Made by a program: the position numbers and the translations under genes. A stretch of 50,000 nucleotides of DNA from Prorocentrum cordatum (lineage: Eukaryota > Sar > Dinophyceae > Prorocentrales > Prorocentraceae), in the NCBI GenBank assembly GCA_963575745.1, contig CAUYUJ010022551.1, forward strand, positions 15,001-65,000, written 5' to 3'. Below, piece after piece: positions 1 through 9,086 of the stretch. The notes beneath the pieces are model-generated. The model was given only the letters and a program-made list of their open reading frames with translations. It was not told where the DNA came from and searched no databases. How positions within the stretch are numbered: the stretch's first letter is position 1; every line of letters starts with the position of its first letter.

Positions 1-8
1 TTGCCCTC

Positions 9-540
9 GTGGAGAGCCCCATCGTCAGCAGTGCCAGTATACGTAGCGTCTTGGGCTCCCAAACTGGTTTCATTCGCAAGCGTTCGATGCTTGGCAGCAT
101 TGTTTGCCCGGAGGCAGACATTCTCGAGTATGCGTGCTACCGAGGGGTGCCGTGCGCCAGCCTCTTGCTGGTGGATCTCTGCGCTGACCTCCCGTCTCTG
201 CGCCGCGAGTGGATCATTGATGCTTTAGCTTTGACGAATGTTCCTGAGTTCTTTCATCGCGGCGATCGAGTTCTCGCATGCCGACATCCTTGCGTATGTT
301 AGCAAGTGCTGCAAGGTATTTCCTGGCAGCGACACTACCCGCTGCAGAAAGCAAGGCTGTTTAATGTCGGGGCCCTACTGGCGTTGTGCTCAGATCTGCT
401 CCTGCGTCCTTTGCGCAAGAAGCTGGCGCCGCTTGAGGCGACCCGTCGTGGTCTCGCCGATGATATCCAGATCTCTGCCGCCAATTTGCCGCCCGCCGCA
501 CCCGGTATTCTGCGCGCCGTTCCTGTGGCCAGGCATTTCG
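9..540 (+). pseudogene. Reverse-transcriptase fragment of a non-LTR retrotransposon, 5' cut by the window edge
   Basis: One frame carries recognisable RT blocks: GFIRKRSMLGSIV near the start, then LLLVDLCADLPSLRREW (block A, with the DxxADxxSL pattern), and after an in-frame TAG at 300-302 the stretch FNVGALLALCSDLLL followed by RGLADDIQI, which matches the catalytic [F/Y]ADD block with Leu at the first position. The order and spacing fit the palm of a LINE-type RT as found in many dinoflagellate gene models. The region between the blocks (about 285-345) is garbled, consistent with small indels plus the stop, so this is a decayed copy. Coding similarity fades by about 540, where a tandem repeat begins. 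It could be an exon of a longer RT gene upstream, but the stop argues against function. Confidence 0.6.
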
Positions 541-582
541 GGAGCCTCGAGACGGGGGTCAGTGCAAACGGGGGTCAGCCAG

Positions 583-760
583 AGCGCCGGATCTTGCAGG
601 ATCCTGCATGGCCAGGGTCGCATTGACCCGGGTTTGGGTGCAGGATCCTGCAGGATCTTGCAGGATCCTTCGCATTGACCCGTGTTTGGGTGCAGGATTT
701 TGCAGGATTTTGCAGGCCTGATTGACCCGGGTTTGGATTGACCCGGGTCAGAAGATCCCT
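583..760. repeat. About 50-bp tandem repeat built on a 14-bp palindrome
   Basis: CATTGACCCGGGTTTGG recurs at about 620, 672, 721 and 737, alternating with strings of GCAGGATCCTGCAGGATC. GATCCTGCAGGATC is a perfect palindrome. Copies decay rightward (GGATTTTGCAGG variants). No coding signal. Confidence 0.8.
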
Positions 761-1968
761 GAGCATTGCGCTGGTCTGCTCTTGAAATTAGACGAGTGTG
801 AAACCGTGCGCATGTAGAAGATGTATGGCGACGAAATTGCCGCCCTGTTCCGTGCCGCCAAGACGCGCGTTCGGTCGCTTCGACGCGCCGCCGCTCGCGA
901 GGTTCTTGGGGGTGCACCTTGGGTCTGGAGGATATTTGAGGACCTGGGAGGAGCCCGCTCGGAAGTATATGTGCCGTGTTCGTCGCGTTCGGTTGTTGTG
1001 TTTTGGGCTGGCTGAAAGTGTGCGCGCGCATCTCGCTCGCGCTCTCCGTGCTCACTTTCGTGATGCACTTGTGTGCCCCTGCAAAAGGTGTCCTTTGGAC
1101 GGGGGCGCGTGGGCTTCGGGTTCTCGCGGCGTGCCGACGCATCCCCGCTGACCTGTTTCGTGGCCGGAAGTGCTTGTGCTGACCTGTTCCGCGTCGCCGT
1201 CCGCTCCCAAGTGCTCGGTGGCATCCAGGCGAGGTTCCACAAGTTGATCCATGAGGATTAGAATGTGTTAGCACTGGCCAGATACACGGAATGGAGAGAC
1301 AGTTCCATGGCCCCCCATCTGATCGAACATTCCAGGAGCTTGTCCGCGATGCCCTGGCGCGCATTTGACGAGGACACCCGCGAATTGCAGCGTGGCGTCC
1401 TGAAACAGCTCTATGCTGTATATCCAGGAAGGGCGGCTCATAAGTTGATTGCCCCAAGAGTGCTTCGCGAGTTTCCCCTGAGTCGTGTCGGTGGTGTTGA
1501 CCTTGTGGTTTCCAGGCTTTGGATTTGTCGTGCCGAGGTCGCTCCTTTTGCTTGCGAGTAAAGAACAGTCAGCTATTTGCGGGCGGCCGCGGCCAGGTTT
1601 GGGTGGGGTCGCCTTGCCTGCAAGTTCGGATGTTACGCGGTCGGAGGCGACGCTGTCCAGAATTATTTCATGTCCTGTGTCGCTGAGATTGTTGCCCACT
1701 CCTTGTGCCTCACCTGCCTGCCTGTTTCAGTGGCGTGGGCCTCTCCGATCGCATGTTGTGCGCGTCCTCCCGCTGCGCCGACTCTCGACATAGTTTGTTC
1801 CTTATGCGAGGTCTTCGTTTTGCCGCCTTCAAGTTTTTGCGCTTCCAGGACAGGTGGGGGCCAGACTGCGCCGGGCCTCTGGTGTGCGCCCGTGCCAGCG
1901 CCGCAGCGCAGAAGCGGCTGTCCACCCGCCAGTTGCCCAGGAGCCAACCGTGGGCTCCCAGCAGAGTT
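761..1968. other. No confident gene; one exon-like open stretch
   Basis: The only coding-like stretch is the plus-strand frame at 1265-1561, described separately. The rest shows no recognised protein, RNA or repeat. Long open frames on both strands here are unspecific effects of the GC-rich composition. Confidence 0.4.
1265..1561 (+). CDS. Hypothetical exon-like ORF, possibly C-terminal remnant of the upstream RT
   Basis: A 98-codon open frame begins with a GTG rather than ATG, so the start is arbitrary. It reads a mixed-composition, protein-like segment with PWRAFDEDTRELQRG and YPGRAAHKLIAPRVL. Unlike the surrounding ORFs it lacks low-complexity bias. Its position 700 bp downstream of the RT blocks on the same strand suggests it may be a leftover of the region C-terminal to the RT palm. 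I do not recognise the family, and there is no visible splice site pair that would join it to the RT fragment. Confidence 0.2.
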   Translation: MLALARYTEWRDSSMAPHLIEHSRSLSAMPWRAFDEDTRELQRGVLKQLYAVYPGRAAHKLIAPRVLREFPLSRVGGVDLVVSRLWICRAEVAPFACE

Positions 1969-2008
1969 CGACAATCATCATCATCATCATCATCATCATC
2001 AGCAGCAG

Positions 2009-2081
<73 letters not shown>

Positions 2082-2082
2082 G

Positions 2083-2116
<34 letters not shown>

Positions 2117-2137
2117 CATCATCATCGTCGTCGCCGG

Positions 2138-2206
<69 letters not shown>

Positions 2207-2357
2207 TATAAGCATCAACGCTCTGATTATTATTATTAGTATGGTGATCATTATCGTCAAACTCATCATCGTCATCTTCGCCATCATTGTCATCGTCATC
2301 ATGATTATTATCATCATCATCATCTGCGCCATTGCCATCATCATCATCATCATCACC

Positions 2358-2440
<83 letters not shown>

Positions 2441-2515
2441 TCATCACCATCGTCACCATCATCACCACCATCACCACCATCATTACCACTGCCATCATCA
2501 TCACCATTACCATCA
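1969..2515. repeat. (TCA)n microsatellite in three blocks
   Basis: Nearly pure TCA/ATC triplets at about 1970-2205 and 2330-2440, joined by interrupted triplets. Frames read poly-His, poly-Ser or poly-Ile (plus) and poly-Asp or poly-Met (minus). All are repeat artefacts. Confidence 0.95.
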
Positions 2516-4010
2516 CAGCTTTCACACTCATCGTCGTTATCCTTCTTATCCACAGCTGTATTTGCTTATTGCTCGTTTTCGTATGCGCGCGTGTGCCATT
2601 CACCAGGTATCTTCCGAAACCTCGATGCCCGCCCTCGTCGTCTTCGATCGCCCCCCTTGGTGGTACACCTCCCTTGCAGGCCGCGTGTAGTTGACGCGGC
2701 CCTTGACACACGGGAAGGGAGGCAGGGGGATGGGGCGCGAGGCAGATGTGCAGGCGGTCTTAGGAGCAGGAGTATCAGCGGCAGAACAGGGCGGGCATGT
2801 CAGGTGGGCGGACCTTAAACGGGCATGTCGGGCGGGCGGGCCCAGACGGCCGAGTCGAGCGGGCGGGTCGCTGAAGCGTCTAGAGCGATAGCGCGATTCC
2901 CAAGTCGTGAGGGAATCCAGGGCGAGCGTATGATTTCTGAATGTTTTGGGCGCGGCGCCGCACAAAATTGCGAGGGAACGCTGCGCGACAACGCGATTCC
3001 TGGATAATTTGGGAGGAAGTCCCGCGTGAGATCGCGAGATTGCGTGGGGGCCGCTGTTGTGGTACATTGGGTTCCTAAGACGCAATCTGAGGCGCACTAC
3101 GTCCTTTTTTAAACAGTGTGCGAGCAAGGAAGAGGAGCGGGCAGAGGCCAATCGTGTGCGGGTGTCAATGGCGACATCGATGCCTGAGGATCTCGCCGGG
3201 TGGTTCGAGTACCTGGTGGGACAGTGGAAAGTTTGGCGGATGGTCGACCAATCATCAATGGCAGGATCATTGTAATGCATGAACGTGGGGTCCGCGGTCG
3301 AGTCCATGGTCTGGAAGCGCGTGGAATACGAATAGGAGTGGAAGCTAACAGAGGAGCTCAAAGTGAACGAGGTCGAAGCGCACTGCGGAAAAAGGACAGC
3401 TTTGGCTGAGCGAACAGCGCCAGGTGTCCCGCATATCTTTCGATTGAAATTAGGGTTCGTCGATCAACCGAACCGTCACCTCTGCAGCACGAGTAGGTGC
3501 TAGTCGAACGGGCTGCGCCGTAAACCTGTTTTGGGGTTGGCGCGCCCTGACGAGGTGTGTGTTAAAGGCTGGCACGTGGGGGTGAGGTGGCTCCAGAACC
3601 CGCCGTGGGGGAAGTCGTTACCATCGCTCCCTCCGTTGTTTTGTTTTTTTTGTTTTTGGTTTTTGTTTTTTTGCGCTAGCCGACGCGCGCGCTTCCGCGC
3701 ATTGGACTCAAGTTCAAGTAGTTAGTTTGATTAACCTGTGAGGATCAAGCGCGTCGCGCCTGCGCTGGAAAAAGGGTGCGCGCGTCCTCTTTGGCGCGCG
3801 CGTTTCATCTCCCATCTTTTACATCTCCTGAACGAAACAATGTATCCATGCCGCATGGCGTCGCCAACGGACCATCCGTCAACAAGACCCTCGAGAAGGG
3901 AACGCTTGATTTGGGATATATGCTGGAGGACCGTGTTCAACCGTCACGCAATTCCAATCGCCACACAAAAGACGAACATACATATGAGGATATGCATAGG
4001 TTCGAGGAAC
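2516..4010. other. No recognised gene; GC-rich spacer
   Basis: Contains two GGGCATGTCRGG-type short repeats (about 2797-2840) and degenerate CGCGATTCC motifs (2890-3010). A plus frame near 3855-4240 runs into poly-Glu and starts with a plausible PHGVANGPSVNKTLEKGTL segment, but nothing in it is recognisable. No promoter, RNA or mobile-element end was seen. Confidence 0.4.
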
Positions 4011-4135
4011 AGCAGGAGGATGTGAAGGACGAAGTGCAGGAAGATGAGGAGGCGGAGGAGGGGGAGGAGGAAGAGGAGGAGGAAGAGGAGGAAGAGGAGG
4101 AGGAGGAGGAAGAGGAGGAGGAGGAGGACGAGGAG

Positions 4136-4167
<32 letters not shown>

Positions 4168-4178
4168 ACGTGGACGCC
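4011..4178. repeat. (GAG/GAA)n microsatellite
   Basis: Purine-only triplets GAG, GAA and GAC. The plus frame reads poly-Glu and the minus frames poly-Pro, poly-Ser or poly-Leu. Confidence 0.95.
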
Positions 4179-4375
4179 CCCAGAGGCTGAAAAAGGCGAA
4201 ACACATTCGGCGCGACGTGCTCGAATCGCCGGGGGTCTTGTGATGGAGGGAGGCGGGAGGGCAGGGCGCAGGAAGGAGGCCCGCTGCACCTGGAGGGTTC
4301 CGGGCCTCCGGATGCATCGCTTGCGCGGCTGATCCCCAGGACGACAGCTGGAAGTACGACGTCGTTCCCGAGATC

Positions 4376-4616
4376 ATGGACCGCCACCGCTTCCCTCTCT
4401 GCCCCTGTCACCCCCTCCCCTTCTCCCTTCCCGTTCTCCCTTCCCCTTCTCCCCTTCCCCACTGCGCCCCCGTGTCTTTTTCTTCTTCCTCCTCCTTCCC
4501 TCCTCCCCCTCCCTCCCTTCCATTCTCTCCCCCGGCGCCAGAAAGCCGCCCCATTTCCCCCGTGCTTTCGCCCGTTGTCACCCGTTGTCGTTGTCGCCCG
4601 TGTCGTAGCCCGTCGC
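4376..4616. repeat. Pyrimidine-rich CCCTTCTC tract
   Basis: Irregular CCCTTCTCC, CTTCCTCC and CCCTCCC strings cover about 4385-4560, followed by CGCCCGT repeats leading into the next microsatellite. Triplex-prone in principle. Confidence 0.8.
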
Positions 4617-4758
4617 CCGTCGCCCGTCGCCCGTCGTCGTCGTCGTCGCCGCCGTCGTCGTCGTAGTCGTCGTCGTCGTCGTCGTAGTCGTCGTCGTCGT
4701 CGTAGTCGTAGTAATCGTCGTCGTCGTCGCCGTCGTTGTCCGTCGTCCGTCGTCCGTA

Positions 4759-4851
<93 letters not shown>

Positions 4852-4935
4852 CGTCGTCCGTCGTCCGTCGTCCGTCGTCCGTCGTCCGTCGTCCGTCGTC
4901 CGTCGTCCATCCGTCGTCGTTCGTCGTCGTTGGCG
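4617..4935. repeat. (CGT)n microsatellite with a CCGTCGT phase-shifted tail
   Basis: Long pure CGTCGT run at about 4757-4850, followed by a 7-bp CCGTCGT series (4850-4910), so the period changes from 3 to 7 within one tract. All frames are open for 100-390 codons for this reason. Confidence 0.95.
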
Positions 4936-5010
4936 GCGTAGCTGAGCTGGCCCGTGGTCGCCGGCTGCTACTGGTTCGACGCGGTGCGCGCCTGCTACCA
5001 GTTCGACGCG

Positions 5011-5039
<29 letters not shown>
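5011..5039. repeat. (GT)n microsatellite
   Basis: About 14 GT dinucleotides following a direct repeat of CTGCTACYRGTTCGACGCGG at about 4966 and 4990. Confidence 0.95.
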
Positions 5040-5042
<3 letters not shown>

Positions 5043-5236
5043 TGTGTCCTGAAGAAGGGGGAGGAAGGCGGATGCGGCAGTGGATATGAATATCCTGGGG
5101 CCCCAGGGGGGCCCGAATATGTCCCCAATCTCCACTGCCTCCGGGGGTTTGGGGTTCACCAGCTCCCCAGGCGGTTGCTGTCTGCAGGTTCTGACCTCGC
5201 ATTCCCCCTCCCCCGCTTGCCCCTGTGCCCTATCTT

Positions 5237-5372
5237 GGGCATGTCCCTCTACAGGAGGATTGTTCAAATAGTCTTGGGACGATCTGTTTTAGCATTTTTT
5301 TTTACTATTGTGGAATATTTTTTGAATATGTTTTGTTTTTCGCCCAAAATCCGCCTGTAGGGGGACACGCCC
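5237..5372. mobile_element. AT-rich TIR element, copy E1 (MITE- or introner-like)
   Basis: The left end GGGCATGTCCCTCTACAGG and the reverse complement of the right end, GGGCGTGTCCCCCTACAGG, match at 22 of 25 positions counting the adjacent bases. The 90-bp interior is AT-rich, including T-runs, in sharp contrast with GC-rich flanks. Too short to code. Related ends recur at 17569-17671, 21549-21675, 21784-22063 and a solo right end at 23063-23085, so this is a family. GT lies inside the left TIR and TGTAG inside the right TIR, so the element could carry its own splice sites. Confidence 0.7.
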
Positions 5373-5566
5373 GACCTAACCCTACCCCTACGGTAGGTTC
5401 GCGTCGTGTCACCCGGCGGCGACCCCGCCGCGGGCGTTCAAGGTTGAACGGCGCCAGTGACTCAGAATCGGCCTACATGGAACGATCGGGAAGCCGCCGA
5501 TCGTTCGAGGTTGAACGATCGGTGTCAGAAACCAACGCCAGGGTCGTCACGACACGAGCCTGCTCC

Positions 5567-5820
5567 CCTCCTCGCTTCCCGCTCTTCCCCTCCCAACTGC
5601 GCCCCTCTCCCCTCTACCTGCCCCCTCCCTTCCCTCCTTCCCTTCCTCTCCCTCCCTCCCCTCTCCTCTCTCCCTTCTCCTCGCCCTCCCCCTCTCCTCT
5701 CCCTTCCTCTCCCCCTGTCCTCTCTCCTCTCCCTTTTCCTCTCCTCTCTCCCTTTTCCTCTCCCCTCCCCCTTTTCTTCTCCCTCCTCCTCTCCTCTCTC
5801 TCCCCTCTTTCCCCCCGCGG
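5567..5820. repeat. Pyrimidine tract (CTCTCCC/CTTCCC)
   Basis: About 250 bp of almost uninterrupted C and T on the plus strand, leading directly into a CAG at 5839-5841. It could act as an oversized polypyrimidine tract for a 3' splice site. Confidence 0.8.
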
Positions 5821-5841
5821 CTCTTGACCGGCGTCCCGCAG

Positions 5842-5887
5842 GATGGCAAGAACGTGATCGACTTCGTCGACCCCGACATCGACAGGC
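5842..5887 (+). CDS. Possible small exon resembling the NOG1 GTPase tail
   Basis: Right after the pyrimidine tract and CAG, one frame reads DGKNVIDFVDPDIDRRA. From general knowledge, nucleolar GTP-binding protein NOG1 carries a G-x-N-x-x-D-[YF]-[IV]-D-P-x-I segment in its C-terminal half, so this may be an isolated exon or a relic of one. The frame stays open to about 5970 but becomes nondescript after residue 17. No neighbouring exon of the same protein is visible within 2 kb, so function is doubtful. Confidence 0.25.
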
Positions 5888-6260
5888 GTGCCCTTCTTTT
5901 GTTTCCATCGGGGATGGGGGGGCATCAGCAGGGCGCAGCAGTATCGGCAGCAGCTCAGCATCAGCAAGATTGATGAGCAAGGAGCATGTGTATCGCCATC
6001 GCCTTGATTACGTGGGCAGGGATATCGGAGGCAAACTCAGAAGAGCACTGCTCCAGCAAAGCGCCCCAACAGCAGTAAAGACGAATAGGCGTGTCGAGGA
6101 GTAGGAGGTCGGCTAGTGAAAACTTGCAGTCCTATGTATTCCCAGGGATTCCTCGGACACGCACGAAGTGCGGTAGGGTGGTAGGGTGGTTACTCCTGCG
6201 TGAGGGAACAAGATGCAGCCGGGACAGGTGTGAGAGCACCGCCATGTGCACCTTAGTGTT
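5888..6260. other. Spacer without recognised features
   Basis: Mixed-composition sequence between the pyrimidine tract and the composite TIR element. No repeat or convincing frame. Confidence 0.4.
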
Positions 6261-6387
6261 TTTACCTAACAGCGAAGACTGATAGGTTTCTAGTGGTCTC
6301 AAAAGAGCTCACAGATCACTCCACAGGGGGGTCCGGGCAGGTGTTGGGGCGTTTCCGGGCGGCATGAGCCGGGCTCGTTTTTCACCA

Positions 6388-6958
6388 ACAGTCACACACT
6401 TCGTGCTCTTCGCCTTCCCAGAACTCCATTCCCAGGCCACATTCTGGGGGGCCGGATGCAACAGTCACACACAAAGTGCTCTTCGACATCCCAGAACGTC
6501 ATTCCCGGGCCACATTCTGGGGGGCCGGATGCAACAGTCACACACTTCGTGCTCTTCGAGTTCCCAGAACTCCATTCCCGGGCCACATTTTGGATGCCCG
6601 GAGCCAACTGTAGGCCACTTCGTGCTCTTCGAGTTCCCAGAACTCCATTCCCGGGCCACATTTTGAATGCCCGGAGCCAACTGTAGGCCACTTCGTGCTC
6701 TTCGAGTTCCCAGAACTCCATTCCCGGGCCACATTTTGGATGCCCGGAGCCAACTGTAGGCCACTTCGTGCTCTTCGAGTTCCCAGAACTCCATTCCCGG
6801 GCCACATTTTGAATGCCCGGAGCCAACTGTAGGCCACTTCGTGCTCTTCGAGTTCCCAGAACTCCATTCCCGGGCCACATTTTGAATGCCCGTAGCCAAC
6901 TGTAGGCAACTTCGTGCTCTTCGACTTCCCAGAACTCCCATTCCTGGGCCACATTTTC
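6388..6958. repeat. 73-bp tandem array, eight copies
   Basis: TTCCCAGAA or its variants start at 6415, 6488, 6561, 6634, 6707, 6780, 6853 and 6926, exactly 73 bp apart. The core includes CTTCGTGCTCTTCGAGTTCC and GGGCCACATTTTG. The first two or three units are a variant carrying GGGGGGCCGGATGCAAC; the later ones carry ATGCCCGGAGCCAACTG. Because 73 is not a multiple of three, the minus-strand frames rotate and stay open for up to 248 codons without coding meaning. Confidence 0.95.
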
Positions 6959-6974
6959 AGCAGGGGCAAGAGCA

Positions 6975-7185
6975 CGACGAGGAGGAGGACGAGCAAGACC
7001 AGGAGGACGAGGACGAGCAGGAGCAGGACGAGGAGCAGGATGAGCAGGAGAAGAAGGACGAGCAGGAGGAGGAGGAGGACGAGCAGGAGGAGGAGGACGA
7101 CCAGGAGGAGGAGGACGACCAGGAAGAGGAGGAGGAGGAGGAGGAGGAGGGGGAGGAGTACCAGGAGGAGGAGGAGGAGGAGGAG

Positions 7186-7220
<35 letters not shown>

Positions 7221-7765
7221 CGAGGACGAGGAGGAGGAGGAGGAGGGGGGGGGAGAGTACCAGGAGGAGGAGAACGAGGACCACCAGGAGGAGGAGGATG
7301 AGGAGGAGGGGATGAGGAGGAGGAGGAGGAGGAGGAGGAGGAGGAGGAGAGGAGGAGAGAACACCAGGAGGAGAGGACGAGCAGACGAGGAGGACGAGAA
7401 CGAGGCGACCATGAAGAGGAGGAGGAGGAGGAGGAGGGGAGGGGGAGGACTACCAGGAGGAGGAGGACGAGGAGGAGGAGGAGGAGGAGGAGGAGGAAGA
7501 GGAGGAGGAGGACGAGGAGGAGGAGGAGGAGGAGGACGAGGAGGAGGAGGGGGGGGGGAGAGCACCAGGAGGAGGAGAACGAGGACCACCAGGAGGAGGA
7601 GGAGGAGGAGGAGGAGGAGGAGGAGGAGGAGGATGAGGAAGAGCACTAAAGGAGGAGTGAGGAGGACGAGCAAGACGAGGAGGACGAGAACGGACGACCA
7701 TGTAGGAAGAGGAGGAGGAGGAGGAGGAGGAGGAAGAGCAGGAGAAAGAGGAGGAGGAGGAGGAG
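6975..7765. repeat. (GAG)n tract inside copy 1
   Basis: GAG with GAC, CAG and CCA interruptions. Longer blocks such as ACCAGGAGGAGGAG repeat internally. The plus frame is Glu- or Arg-rich over 300 codons and is not a gene. Confidence 0.95.
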
Positions 7766-7943
7766 GCAGGCTGAGGCTGAGGCTGTGACTGCGACTGCCG
7801 TTGCCGATGCGACTGTCATCGCGAATGCGACTACGACTGCGAGAACAGCAGAATTCGACAACTGGATTTTCATCTGAATCTTAAGGGGAATGCTTTCAGA
7901 TATGCTTCTACACATCGCTGTTAGGTTGCTTTGCCGGGATAAT

Positions 7944-8275
7944 TTTTAATGGATCGTGGCTATCTGGACCAAACATGTAACCAGCGTTGAGGCGATAACA
8001 CGATTCCTGAACTCATTGTGAGAGGGTCTCAGGCTAAACCGCCGCCAGACAGGTGCCAGACTTGGCTGTCTCGGGCTCCCTGTCTCCTTGTGGGACTCTT
8101 CAGTGGTCCGTCTCTGCCCCTATCTTGTGGGCCCCTTTGGAATGTTGTGTAGATGCCCGCGCATAATGTCGCGCCACTGCTGTTGAAACTTGCGTGCCTT
8201 GTGCCAGTGCGTATTGAAAACGAAGTGCTGCCACTTTTGCCGCTGAACTTTTGCCGCTAGATCGTAGACTGAGAT
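7944..8275. other. Spacer between composite elements
   Basis: Unique sequence apart from the minus-strand exon-like stretch at 8120-8277. No other feature seen. Confidence 0.4.
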
Positions 8276-8277
8276 AT
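8120..8277 (-). CDS. Hypothetical exon-like segment, minus strand
   Basis: The minus frame reads a compositionally normal segment containing AKVQRQKWQHFVFNTHWHK and QQWRDIMRGHLHNIPKGPTR before a stop. Richness in His, Trp and Gln and the lack of low complexity make it more protein-like than other ORFs nearby. It abuts the left end of the composite element at 8276, which may have interrupted it. Family not recognised and no start codon or splice pair can be defended. Confidence 0.2.
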
Positions 8278-8959
8278 TACCTAACAGCGAAGACTGATAG
8301 GTTTCTAGTTGACTCAAAAGAGCTCACAGATCACTCCACAGGGGGGTCCGGGCAGGTGTTGGGGCGTTTCCGGGCGGCATGAGCCGGGCTCGTTTTTCAC
8401 CAACAGTCACACACTTCGTGCTCTTCGCCTTCCCAGAACTTCATTCCCAGGCCACATTCTGGGGGGCCGGATGCAACTGTAGGCCACTTCGTGCTCTTCG
8501 ACATCCCAGAACGCCATTCCCGGGCCACATTCTGGGGGGCCGGATCCAACTGTAGGCCACTTCGTGCTCTTCCATTTCCCAGAACTCCATTCCCGGGCCA
8601 CATTTTGAATGCCCGGAGCCAACTGTAGGCCACTTCGTGCTCTTCGAGTTCCCAGAACTCCATTTCCGGGCCACATTTTGAATGCCCGGAGCCAACTGTA
8701 GGCCACTTCGTGCTCTTCGAGTTCCCAGAACTCCATTCCCGGGCCACATTTTGAATGCCCGGAGCCAACTGTAGGCCACTTCGTGCTCTTCGAGTTCCCA
8801 AAACTCCCATTCCTGGGCTACCAGGAGGAGGAGGGGAGGGGGGGGACTACCAGGAGGAGGAGGAGGAGGAGGAGGAGGAGGAGGAGGAGGAAGAGGAGGA
8901 GGAGGACGAGGAGGAGGAGGAGGAGGAGGAGGAGGACATTGCCGGGCAACATTTTGAAT
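8276..8959 (+). mobile_element. Composite TIR element, copy 2, right end missing
   Basis: The left end TTACCTAACAGCGA and the left arm are nearly identical to copy 1. It is followed by six 73-bp repeats (phase points 8430, 8503, 8576, 8649, 8722, 8795) and a GAG tract at 8821-8936, then a scrap of repeat (GGGCAACATTTTGAATAG). The right arm with TCGCTGTTAGGT is absent, so this copy is truncated or recombined. Confidence 0.6.
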
Positions 8960-9086
8960 AGCCAGACGCTTCATATTCCTTCCGCCACAGCTGTGTTTGG
9001 TTCAGGACTTGCTAGTGACACTGCAGTCCTATGCATTCAATTGGCCACTACATTCATTCACTGCAGTCCACTGAGTTTTGATTGCA

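Larger units (their letters stand above)
6261..7943 (+). mobile_element. Composite TIR element with internal 73-bp array, copy 1
   Basis: Starts with TTTACCTAACAGCGAAGACT and ends with CATCGCTGTTAGGTTGC followed by TTTGCCGGGATAAT. ACCTAACAGCGA (6264-6275) and TCGCTGTTAGGT (7915-7926) are exact inverted repeats. The order inside is: a conserved left arm of about 120 bp (with GGGTCCGGGCAGGTGTTGG), eight 73-bp repeats, about 800 bp of GAG triplets, and a conserved right arm of about 170 bp (CTGTGACTGCGACTGCCG through ATCTTAAGGGGAATGC). Both arms recur in copies at 8276, 12395 and 12603, showing that the whole structure, not only the satellite, was duplicated. It encodes no transposase, so it is non-autonomous if mobile. 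Confidence 0.65.

Noticed and set aside
5375-5395. Telomere-like CCTAACCCTACCCCTA
   Set aside because: Too short and irregular, directly next to a TIR element end whose other copies lack it. Not the TTTAGGG-type array expected.
6392-6952. Minus-strand ORFs of 158-248 codons over the 73-bp array
   Set aside because: A 73-bp unit rotates the frame each copy, so the same DNA is read in three frames. All are open because the unit lacks stops, not because it codes.
6886-7788. A 300-residue Glu-rich protein, and similar poly-His, poly-Asp, poly-Ser and poly-Arg ORFs elsewhere
   Set aside because: Pure triplet repeats with all frames open. No unique N- or C-terminal domain attached.
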